Source: Lathyrus oleraceus (lineage: Eukaryota > Streptophyta > Magnoliopsida > Fabales > Fabaceae). Taken from it: a stretch of 64,000 bases of DNA. The notes beneath the pieces were generated by a model. That model was not told the origin of the DNA. It saw only the letters and a list, made by a program, of their open reading frames with translations, and did no database searches. Made by a program: the position numbers and the translations under genes. Shown one piece after another: positions 47,803 to 56,633 of the stretch. The stretch covers positions 249,357,575 through 249,421,574 of the forward strand of contig NC_066579.1 in NCBI RefSeq assembly GCF_024323335.1. Direction: 5' to 3'. Positions within the stretch are counted from its first letter, which is position 1, and each line of letters starts with the position of its first letter.

Positions 47803-50800
47803 TTATTCTGTTACTACTTTTACTTCCTGCAATATAGGCTTATATTTTTTCAAATACTTGCCATTTATTCTTAGGATTCTCTTATCCTTCTCTATTTCTT
47901 CTATTTCGTACGCGCCGTTCGAAAATGTTCTCAAAACCTGGAAAGGTCCCTCCCATTTAGGAGACCACTTTCCCATCAATTTATCCTTTCGATCCATAGG
48001 AAGGATTACTTTCCACACAAGGTCACCTATTAAGAAGGTCTTGAATCTTACTCTCTTGTTGTAGAACCTTTCGACTCTCTTCTTTTGTCTTCTTATTAGG
48101 TCTAGCGCGCGCAGCCTTTCTTCGTCTAAATCAACTAGTTCGTCCATCATCATACTCCAATATGTATCTGATGGGATTTCATGATGCCTTTGCACTCTAA
48201 CTGACTGCAGATATATTTCGACTGGCAAAACTGCATCATGTCCGTAAGTCAACTTGAATGGAGTCGAATTCGTTGCCTCTTTGGGGGACGTTCGACAAGC
48301 CCACAAGGCTTGATCCAAAGTCTTATGCCAATTTCTAGGTTTTTTCCCCACATGCTTCTTAATTAAGTTTATCACTACCTTGTTGGCTGCTTCAACTTGC
48401 CCATTTGCTTGAGCGTAGTAAGGTGTCGAAGTAAGGAGCTTAAAACCTGTTTCTTGCGCAAATTTCTGCATGTTTTTACCGGTGAACACAGATCCTTGAT
48501 CTGTTGTTATTGTCTCAGGTATCCCAAATATGTAAATTATGTATTTTTGGATAAAGTCTATGACTTCTTCTTGATCCACATTCGCCAATGGTATAGCTTC
48601 AGTCCATTTTGTGAAATAGTCTATCCCAACCAAGATGTACCTTTGCCCTTTTGAGGAAGCTGGTCGAATTTCCCCGATCAAGTCCAACGCCCATCCTCTG
48701 AATGGCCAAGGTTTGATAATTGAGTGCAACTCACTTGCAGGGACGTGGGGTATGCCTGCATGTACTTGACATTCCTGACAACCTTTTGCGAATTCGACAC
48801 AGTCTTTCAGCATTGTTGGCCAATACATTCCTTGTCGAAATAATAGCCACTTCATTTTGTAACCTGCTTGGTGTGCGCCACACGCTCCACTGTGTACATT
48901 CGACAAGGCTATGTAGGCTTCGTCCTCACTCAGGCATTTCAACAAAACTCCTTCTGCAGTCTTTTTGAACAACTCATTTCCCAAAAGTATGTAACTCAAA
49001 GCTCTGTATTTTATCTTTCTTTCTGCTTTCTGATTTGGGTCTTGTAGATAATCCTTGACAGGCTTTCTCCAGTCTGTTATCCCTGAATCATCTATGTTGA
49101 ATATCTCAAAGTTTTCTTTGTCACCGTATCCTAATCTTATTGACTCTAGATCTGATGGGGATAACTTGGTGGATACGACTCTTCTTCTGACTTCAATGGC
49201 TTCTTCTAACTTTTCCTTCGACACTTTGTATCCGGATGCTAGTTGAGCAAGATCGTTCGCTTCTTGATTCTCCAACCTGGGAATGTGCCTAAAAACGACA
49301 TTGTCGAACGCCTTGAGAAGTCTATTGGCTATTACGAAGTACATGATTAAATTTTCTTTCACGCACTTATACTCTTTCGTCAACTGCTTTATCACCAGTT
49401 CGGAATCACCCATTATTTCGACTCTCGTTGCCCCCAATTTCAACAAGATTTCAAGTCCAGCGATCAAAGCTTCATATTCTGCTTCATTGTTTGAACACAG
49501 ACTTTCCACTTTGTACTTGAATTTTGTTGGAATTCTGTCGGGAGAAATAATCAACATCCCAACGCCAGTTCCATTTTTATGACTGGAACCGTCGAAGTAC
49601 AGTTTCCAAGGTTCTAATTCGACGTACTCCACATCTTCGTTTATAGAATGGTCCGCTATGAAATCAGCGACCACTTGTCCTTTCACCGCTTTTAAAGGCA
49701 GATATTTCAAGGAGTATTCTGTTAAAGCCAAAGCCCACTTTCCAATTCGACTATGTAAAATAGACTTAGATAACATATACTTTATTACGTCGAAATGGGA
49801 AGAAATATATACATCGACAGGTTTTATATAATGCTTTAATTTGATACAAGAGAAATATACACACAGGCATAGTTTTTCTATAATGCTATATCTAGTTTCG
49901 GCATCGTTCAGAACTCTACTGAGATAATAAATGGCCCTTTCGACGCCATTCTCATCTTCTTGACACAACATACTTCCTAATGTTTTGTCTGATGCCGAAA
50001 TGTACAATCTCATATTTCTTTTTCTGCAAGGAGACATCAGGATTGGGGGATTGGCCAGGTACTCCTTGATTTTGTCGAAAGCCTCTTGCTGTTCTTGCCC
50101 CCATGCGAAGTCTTCCTTCTTTAGTCGAAGCAGAGGAGAGAAAGCTTGTGTCTTCCCACTGAGGTTGGAGATGAATCTTCTAAGAAAGTTGATTTTCCCT
50201 AGCAGAGACTGCAACCCCTTTTTGGTTGATGGCGCTTTCGCTTCCATTATGGCCTTGGCTTTATTTTCGTTTATTTCGATCCCCTTCTTATGGACCACAA
50301 AGCCTAAGAAATCACCCGCCTGCACACCAAAAGCACATTTAAGTGGGTTCATTTTCAAACCAAACTTCCTCATCCTTTCAAAGGATTGTCGAAGATGATC
50401 TATATGATTTTTTCCTGAAACAGACTTAATCACAATGTCGTCAATATACACTTGCATGAAAGTTTCGATGAAGTCATGAAAGATGGAATTCATGGCGCGT
50501 TGGTAAGTCGCTCCAGCGTTCTTTAAACCAAAAGGCATTACTACCCATTCGTACGTTCCTATGGCTCCAGGACAACGGAAAGCCGTTTTAGGAACATCTT
50601 CTTCAGCGATAAAAATTTGGTTGTAGCCAGAGTATCCGTCTAACATACTTAATTACTCATGGCCGGCTGCAGAATCTATGAGCATTTCTGCCACTGGCAT
50701 AGGATATTCATCCTTTGGGGTAGCCGAGTTTAAGTCTCGAAAATCAATGCATACCCTAAGCTTGCCATTTTTCTTAATTACTGGAACAATATTTGCAATC

Positions 50801-51402
50801 CATTCGACATACCTGGTTGTGCGGATGAACTTGCATCTTAGAAGTCTTTCGACCTCTTCTTTTATTTTCGACAGGATTTCTGGTGCGAAGCGTCTCGGAG
50901 TCTGCTTTACTGGCTTCTTTCCTTCCATTATTGGCAACTGCATTTCGACCAGACTTCTGTCGAGACCAGGCATTTCGTCATAATCCCATGCGAAACAGTC
51001 TTTGAACTCTTTCAGCAACTGGATTATTTCAACCTTGAACTGGGGGTCCATTTTTGCGCTTATGTACGTTGGTCTATGTTCTGCCCCCACTCCTAAGTTT
51101 ATTTCTTCTAAAGGATCCTGCGCCACCATCTTCTCGTTAGTTGACACTGGATCTTTTTCGAACCCCAGAGGTTCGTCGTCGTAAATGGCGTCAAGCTTTT
51201 GGTGTTGCCATCCGCCCATTTGGTTGGTGACATGATCTTCCGCAACGTCTTCTTGGGGACATTGTTTGTTGGAGTTCTCTTGGTTGGCTTCGACAGCCAT
51301 ATTTTTTACTTCAGCCTCAAGGGCCTCTTTTAATTTGTTTTCGGCTATGTAAGCCGTAATCTTTTCGATCGCTGATTGTTCACTCGTCATCGTCAAATTC
51401 AC
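47803..51402 (-). pseudogene. pol: Pol of element D: RT, RNase H, second RNase H, integrase; one stop codon
   Basis: A single frame of 1200 codons with one in-frame TAA at 50653-50655, between DSAAGHE and LSMLDGYSGYNQ in the RT fingers/palm. All else is open. RT: FAWDYDEMPGLD, KKNGKLRVCIDFRDLN, MPFGLKNAGATYQ, catalytic YIDDIVIKS (about 50420). RNase H: RLYISASDKTLG. Second RNase H: KLYFDGSSHKNGTGVGM, CSNNEAEYEALIAGLE, GDSELVIKQL. Integrase: zinc module (HSGACGAHQAGYKMKWL, CVEFAKGCQECQ), core (ALDLIGEI, DYFTKWTEA, TTDQGSVF, NGQVEAANKVV), C-terminal domain ending VVTE. The first ATG of this frame is at 51390, inside the end of gag-protease. Confidence 0.93.
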
Positions 51403-54400
51403 TACCCCATCCCGTCGGCGCTATATGAGTGGTTCCCCATATGTAAGTTTCGCCAATCACTTCTTTATCCCACTGGAAACCATGCGTTGGATGCAGGTAC
51501 ATGGAACAATAGGCATTGTCTGTCGTCTTCAAGTCGAATTCTGCCGGGCTGCAGGGAGGTATATGAGCCAGGTTTTTGTCGAAGCTTTGGCTGTTGACAG
51601 TGTTCACCTCGGTCATGAAGTAGCTTTGGTCAGCCTCGATGTTTTCGACGATTCCATCTGGCCTCCATATGGCTATCAACTGGTGCATTGAAGAGGGTAC
51701 AGCTCCCACGCCGTGAATCCACTCCCTACCAAGCAGCAGGTTGTAGTTGGCTTTCGAAGCGATGACTATGAACATTGTAGGCCTTGTTATGGTTCCTACA
51801 GTTAAGTTCACTTGGATGACTCCCATAGTTGTTCCTATCTTCCCCTCGTAATTCGACAGCACCATGTTGTGAGGCTTCGCGTCCGAATCGTCTTTTCCAA
51901 TCTTCTTCAGCATGTAGTGGGGCATCAAATTCACTGCCGCTCCCCCGTCCACCAGTATCTTATTCACACCAACATTTTCCACCTTTCCTTTTATAAATAG
52001 AGGTTTCAAATGCGCTTTCATGGAGTCGTCTGGTCTTTCGAAGAAAGCGTTCTGCTCTTCGACGCATCCGTTGTTCATCACGTAGTAGCAGACGGGCTTG
52101 TGTGCCATTGTTTCTTCTTCCATTTCGTCTCCTTCATCCTCAATTTCCATGACTCTATCATAGTCTCTAGGGAGAACAGAGACCACGTTGCAAATCACGT
52201 TGAAGGATGCTTCTGAGTCAGAGTTAAAACTGTCGGTTACTTCATCATCTTCCTGCATCTTCTCCTTCGACGCCACCGATTCGACAACTCTGCTAGGATT
52301 GATCTGGAGGGGAGTCTCTTTCCTGCTCCTTGTCTGACGATTGTTGCCAGATTCTGCTTCGTCTGGACCATTCGTGTTCTTTTTTGCCATCTCTATTTCT
52401 GCCCTCTTCTGCCTTTGGAACCTCCTCCATTGGGATCTGGACATGGGATTTTTGCCTTTGTAATTCTCTGAAGGGTACGGTCTTGGCTTGTGTTTTTCCA
52501 TTTCCTTCTTGCCCTCCATCGACGCGCCTCTCTGAACCTCAAACCTCCCCCATTTCTTCTGCCCCTGGGCGTCTCTAATGGGTTGAACCCATTTGTTGTC
52601 CGTTGCTTTGTCAGATGGTTTATAGGTGTTCTGGCGTCTCTCTCCGTGCCTCCACTGGTGGTGGTCACTTCTCCTTGGGTCATATCTCACTGTTCCCCAA
52701 TTCTCTTTCCTCTTGGTCTTATCCACCGCTTCCAGGTTGGTTGCTGCCTTCCTGTCGAAGACTGCGCTGCAGCGTGGGCACAACATTACTTCGGTTTTCA
52801 TCCTTTGGCACCTCTTGATGAATTCCATTAAGTTTTCCTCCTCTCTAGGATACGCCAGCCTTTGGTACTCTTTCTGACGACGATCTTCGCCCTCTTCGAC
52901 CTGGTCCTTCTGAGATATTTCTACCATATTTACCCCAACGTTTCGTTCGTCGGCGATGCTTAATTCGTTCATCTTCCTGATGAGCCTCTCTTCTTTGCCT
53001 TCGACGCCTTTTGGTGTCTGGTCGAACTCTTTCTCTGGGCAGCAGCACCAAGATATGGTCCTGGGACCATGTTTGCAACAGCATTTGTTCCAATTTCTTC
53101 TGGGGTCTTCCATTGTCCTACGCAGAATCCCACTGATCATGGGCTTCGAAGGACCGTTAGCGGCTTCCGCTTTGATTTTTGTGACTTCTTTACTGAAAGG
53201 CCCCATAGTGTTGACGCAGGTGGCGATATCCCCTTTCTTCTTTTTGTTAGAATCAAGGCCTTCAGCAGCCTTGTTTTCAATCACGAGGTCTTCAGTAACC
53301 CTCTCTTCCGTATTAGGGGAATGCTTAATTTCGTCGACTGTTTCTTCATCGTTGTCCGAAGAAGCATCTCCCCAACCGCTTGGTCGGATTGTGTTGATGT
53401 CGATCTGGGAGCTTGCCGGCGCGTCGTGCTTCACAAGATAATCGTATTTCCCACTTGGCTGACCCAAGCGGTCCCAATTCTCCTCTTGTCGAAACTCCAC
53501 ATTCTCGACAACGTCGTCACCGTCCTTCTTGTCGAAACCTTCAGTAGTTTCTATCCTTTTCTGGCTTGCGAGATCATCAGCAATCTCGACCATGTTGACA
53601 TTTGCGTCGAAACTTCCAGGGGCTTCCACCATTTCCAAATTGCCATCAGGAGCAACTTCGGCCTCCACCATGTTCACGACGGATGGTTCAGCGTAGTGGG
53701 CTTCGACTGCTTGCATAGGATTCGAATCGATCTTCATTTTTTGTTTTGGTTTGTCACCAAACTTCAACCTTCCGTCACGGATAGCATTTTGAACGAGATC
53801 CCTGAAAAGGAAACAACGAGACGTCTTATGGCCCAGAAAATTATGGTATTTACAAAAACCTCTCTTTTTCTGTTGTTCCATAGGCGGTTCTTTAGCGCCT
53901 GGTGGTTTTATTAATTGACCATCTTTAACCAACAGATCGAAGATTTCGTCACATTTGGTGATGTCGAACGTATAAGTCCTTTTGGGGAACTTATCGTTGG
54001 TTTCGGCTGGGTTTCCGTTCGACGGAGTTAGTACTTTGCACGAATAAGGTGGGCCTTGCTTTAGTTCTGCTAGGTCAATCTCTTGTTCGTCGAAGTTATT
54101 TGGTTCGTTTTCGTCGAACTCATCGTCTTGGCGAACCCCTACGTAGGCTACCCTCTCCTTTTTATTCTTATTTGCCCTGAATTTTTCGTCCCTTAACCTT
54201 TCGACCTGTCTCACCCTATCTGCTAATTTTGCCATATCCCTCAGATACTGGGTATCTAGTTTCTTCCTTATAGAATAATCTAGTCCCCCTGCAGCCATTT
54301 CCACCAACTCATGTTCTGGCACTGGGGTGAAACATCTAGCCTTTAGCAATCTGAACCTATTTAAATAATCATCTATTGGTTCGGAGTGTTTTCTCTTGAC

Positions 54401-55702
54401 ACTGGCTAATTCTTTCAGACTTATTTTTGTCTGTCCCATGTAGAATTGTTCATGGAACAGCCTTTCTAATTGGGTCCACGTGTATACTGAGTTTGCAGGC
54501 AATGATGTAAACCAAGTAAACGCGTTTTTTCTTAAGGAACTAGGGAAATATTTTATTTTCAAATTTTCATTACGGGCTATCTCCCCTGCCTCGATCAGAT
54601 AACGTGCCACATGTTCTATAGTGGACTCACTAGTGTCCCCTGAGAACTTTGTGAACTTAGGGACTTTCCACCTTGGTGGCAGTTCTTCTTGCAGAATATA
54701 TTCCGATAGTGGGGATGCGTAACTAGGCCTTTGTAAACCCATGTTCATCCCATTTTGTGCCATTATCGTTTCGACCATGGCTGCCAAATTGTTTTCGACA
54801 GGAGGATTATTATACCGTATTCGTTGTTGCAATACAGCATCCGCGTCCTGGCCTCTCTGGATTACTATCCTTCTAGGCTCTTGCGGAATGGGGATTTCGA
54901 CACGAGGCTGTTCGACTACATCCTCTCGGTTTCTGACGTTTGTTTGAGGATTATCCAATGGTATCTGGTTTATCGTAGGCTCTTCCTGGACCGCTACCAC
55001 TGGGTTATGAATCACTTGTTCTCTGTGTCGAGTTTGAGGGACTCCAAAGAAATCAGCAAGGCGCGTCATCTGCGCCACCAATAATTGGTTTGTTTGGGTG
55101 GTGTTTTGTATTAGGGGGTTAAACACCGCTCCCATTTGTTGTGTCAACATTTGGACCATATCATGATTACTCTCGTCCATCTGTTGTCTAATTACTTGCG
55201 CCGAATTATTTGTTATCGGCGGCACGTAAAGTGGTTGTTGATTCAATCTATTCATGTTTCCACCATATCCTGACCCTTGTAAGGGTGAAGACACGTTGGC
55301 CATCGAATCTGAATATATTAACGGGGAGTTGTGTAAATTTGCCATCACCGAAGTTGGCATTCCAAAGGGTTGTTCCCTACCAGGCGGAGGCAAGGTGAAA
55401 TTTGTTACAAAAGGCCTAGAAGTGTTCCCCACAGGAGGGGGTGTCCCAACGGGCATTTGTTGTGCCCTGAAGGACGAACTAGGCGCGTTTTGCGACATCG
55501 AAACCGCTGGTATCGACCCTGTTGACGAAGGTACAGCCTCTGACACAGGGACCGATCCTATATTGCCTTCTGTCGAAGGTACAGGGTTGGATACTGGGAT
55601 GGATTCGTTTGGATTATTTGGCTGGTTCGCCATTTTCCTTACTCTTGTTCTTTTTGGTATTTCTACTTCGGATACGGCTAATTTACCGCTTCTCAGTCTC
55701 AT
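51380..55702 (-). CDS. gag-pro: Gag-protease polyprotein of element D (1440 codons, intact)
   Basis: It starts MRLRSGKLAV at 55702, 55 bp after the primer site, and is open to the TGA at 51380. N-terminal third: Pro/Asn/Gln-rich. Gag core at about residues 350-510 (RKNAFTWFTSLPANSVYTW, LFHEQFYMGQ, VKRKHSEPIDDYLNRF). A Cys/His motif CKYHNFLGHKTSRC near residue 640. Then a long charged region of about 600 residues, including CPRCSAVF. Protease near residues 1270-1370: ILVDGGAAVNLMP with DGG in place of the usual DTG/DSG, and NLLLGREWIHGVGAVPSSMHQ. It is long for gag-pro mainly because of the charged middle. The intact frame fits recent insertion. Antisense ORFs here are shadows. Confidence 0.9.
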   Translation of the reverse strand: MRLRSGKLAVSEVEIPKRTRVRKMANQPNNPNESIPVSNPVPSTEGNIGSVPVSEAVPSSTGSIPAVSMSQNAPSSSFRAQQMPVGTPPPVGNTSRPFVTNFTLPPPGREQPFGMPTSVMANLHNSPLIYSDSMANVSSPLQGSGYGGNMNRLNQQPLYVPPITNNSAQVIRQQMDESNHDMVQMLTQQMGAVFNPLIQNTTQTNQLLVAQMTRLADFFGVPQTRHREQVIHNPVVAVQEEPTINQIPLDNPQTNVRNREDVVEQPRVEIPIPQEPRRIVIQRGQDADAVLQQRIRYNNPPVENNLAAMVETIMAQNGMNMGLQRPSYASPLSEYILQEELPPRWKVPKFTKFSGDTSESTIEHVARYLIEAGEIARNENLKIKYFPSSLRKNAFTWFTSLPANSVYTWTQLERLFHEQFYMGQTKISLKELASVKRKHSEPIDDYLNRFRLLKARCFTPVPEHELVEMAAGGLDYSIRKKLDTQYLRDMAKLADRVRQVERLRDEKFRANKNKKERVAYVGVRQDDEFDENEPNNFDEQEIDLAELKQGPPYSCKVLTPSNGNPAETNDKFPKRTYTFDITKCDEIFDLLVKDGQLIKPPGAKEPPMEQQKKRGFCKYHNFLGHKTSRCFLFRDLVQNAIRDGRLKFGDKPKQKMKIDSNPMQAVEAHYAEPSVVNMVEAEVAPDGNLEMVEAPGSFDANVNMVEIADDLASQKRIETTEGFDKKDGDDVVENVEFRQEENWDRLGQPSGKYDYLVKHDAPASSQIDINTIRPSGWGDASSDNDEETVDEIKHSPNTEERVTEDLVIENKAAEGLDSNKKKKGDIATCVNTMGPFSKEVTKIKAEAANGPSKPMISGILRRTMEDPRRNWNKCCCKHGPRTISWCCCPEKEFDQTPKGVEGKEERLIRKMNELSIADERNVGVNMVEISQKDQVEEGEDRRQKEYQRLAYPREEENLMEFIKRCQRMKTEVMLCPRCSAVFDRKAATNLEAVDKTKRKENWGTVRYDPRRSDHHQWRHGERRQNTYKPSDKATDNKWVQPIRDAQGQKKWGRFEVQRGASMEGKKEMEKHKPRPYPSENYKGKNPMSRSQWRRFQRQKRAEIEMAKKNTNGPDEAESGNNRQTRSRKETPLQINPSRVVESVASKEKMQEDDEVTDSFNSDSEASFNVICNVVSVLPRDYDRVMEIEDEGDEMEEETMAHKPVCYYVMNNGCVEEQNAFFERPDDSMKAHLKPLFIKGKVENVGVNKILVDGGAAVNLMPHYMLKKIGKDDSDAKPHNMVLSNYEGKIGTTMGVIQVNLTVGTITRPTMFIVIASKANYNLLLGREWIHGVGAVPSSMHQLIAIWRPDGIVENIEADQSYFMTEVNTVNSQSFDKNLAHIPPCSPAEFDLKTTDNAYCSMYLHPTHGFQWDKEVIGETYIWGTTHIAPTGWGSEFDDDE

Positions 55703-55757
55703 ACAATGAAGAACAAATTTTGATTAGTGATTATCCTAATTTCTAGATTTCTGCACT

Positions 55758-55775
55758 GTCCCACTGGGCGTGCCA
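55758..55775 (-). other. Primer binding site of element D
   Basis: Minus strand TGGCACGCCCAGTGGGAC, three bases after the 5' LTR. The leading TGG pairs with the CCA end of a tRNA. I could not assign the tRNA with confidence; it differs from the Arg-type site of element B. Confidence 0.75.
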
Positions 55776-55778
55776 ATT

Positions 55779-56628
55779 TGTTCGCTGTGAATTTTGGCGA
55801 ACAACCTCTGGTTTACCAAAACTTGTAGAATTGGGTTACTTGCAGGATCAACCACACAAATCCTAGGACATGTGCAGATCTAGATGGTCTTGAGGATGTC
55901 TAGAATCACTTTCATGTATTTCATTTTTGTTCTCTAAGTGTTTTACGTCGAAATATGTTGACTAAAACGTTAAGTTGATGTAAATTTAACAAGATAAAGT
56001 AAATGGCGGAAAATAACTGATGAAATGTAAAGTGTCGAAAAGTAGAAAGTACAGAAAGATAAATGACTGGAAAACATAAAAGAGATTTGTAAAGAACTTT
56101 AAACTTTATAAAATAAACTTTGAAGGAATTGGTGTTTGTTTACACATACATTTTCCAAATATGACTCTTTTCTCTCACACGGGTACTTTGAGTGTTTTCA
56201 GGAATTTTGTATAAGTAATTTTTCACACCTTTTTCTAATAACAACTACCCTATTTATATACAAATAACATAAATGTCACTAACGGTTAAATCCTAAAACT
56301 GTGAAGAACGGCTTTCATCTTTTCGCCAGATGCTTCCACGCGTCTTCTGTCAAACGTTACAACTTTTTAAATTCAAATTTACACTTTAAGTCGAAACGAC
56401 GTCTTCCTTTAGGATTTTTTTGTCGAATTATCAAGATACTGCAATGTCTTCCATGTCTTGTCAAAGTACTTTTCTAGCTGCACATATCATGTCGAAATAT
56501 CAAAGCTTCCATTTTTGTCGAAATGTCGAGCCACACTTATCAACCGAATCGTTTTATCCCATGTCATCATTTGTCGAAACAGTCATTTTGTACACCAAAT
56601 CTCATGGCGTCGAAAACGCACGTATACA
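55779..56628 (-). mobile_element. 5' LTR of element D (850 bp)
   Basis: It matches the left LTR except for changes near 56238, 56274 and 56304-56310 and one extra T near 55793. It should drive transcription of gag-pro-pol toward lower coordinates. Confidence 0.95.
56251..56260 (-). promoter_or_regulatory. TATA box in the 5' LTR of element D
   Basis: TATATAAATA on the minus strand, followed by GGGTAGTTG. It is present unchanged in the other LTR at 43119-43128. Confidence 0.65.
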
Positions 56629-56633
56629 CAATC
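56629..56633. repeat. Target-site duplication CAATC of element D, right copy
   Basis: Identical to 42643-42647 and directly follows the LTR end. Confidence 0.94.

Larger units (their letters stand above)
42648..56628 (-). mobile_element. Element D: young Tat-lineage Ty3/gypsy retrotransposon (14.0 kb) carrying an antisense gene
   Basis: Two LTRs (42648-43496 and 55779-56628) flanked by CAATC enclose, on the minus strand, a primer site, gag-protease, pol with RT, RNase H, a second RNase H and integrase, and a polypurine tract. On the plus strand, between polypurine tract and integrase, lies a spliced gene of about 3.8 kb. The second RNase H places it in the Tat branch. There is no Ogre-type ORF1, and gag follows the primer site after about 55 bp. 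By eye the LTRs differ by four substitutions and one 1-bp indel, so insertion was recent. Additional sense or antisense ORFs are known in Tat-lineage elements (for example gene23 of maize Grande). Confidence 0.96.

Noticed and set aside
53069..53914. A 281-codon plus-strand ORF and others antisense to gag-protease of element D
   Set aside because: They are mirror frames of an intact 1440-codon polyprotein with recognisable gag and protease motifs. They show no domain of their own and start and stop arbitrarily.
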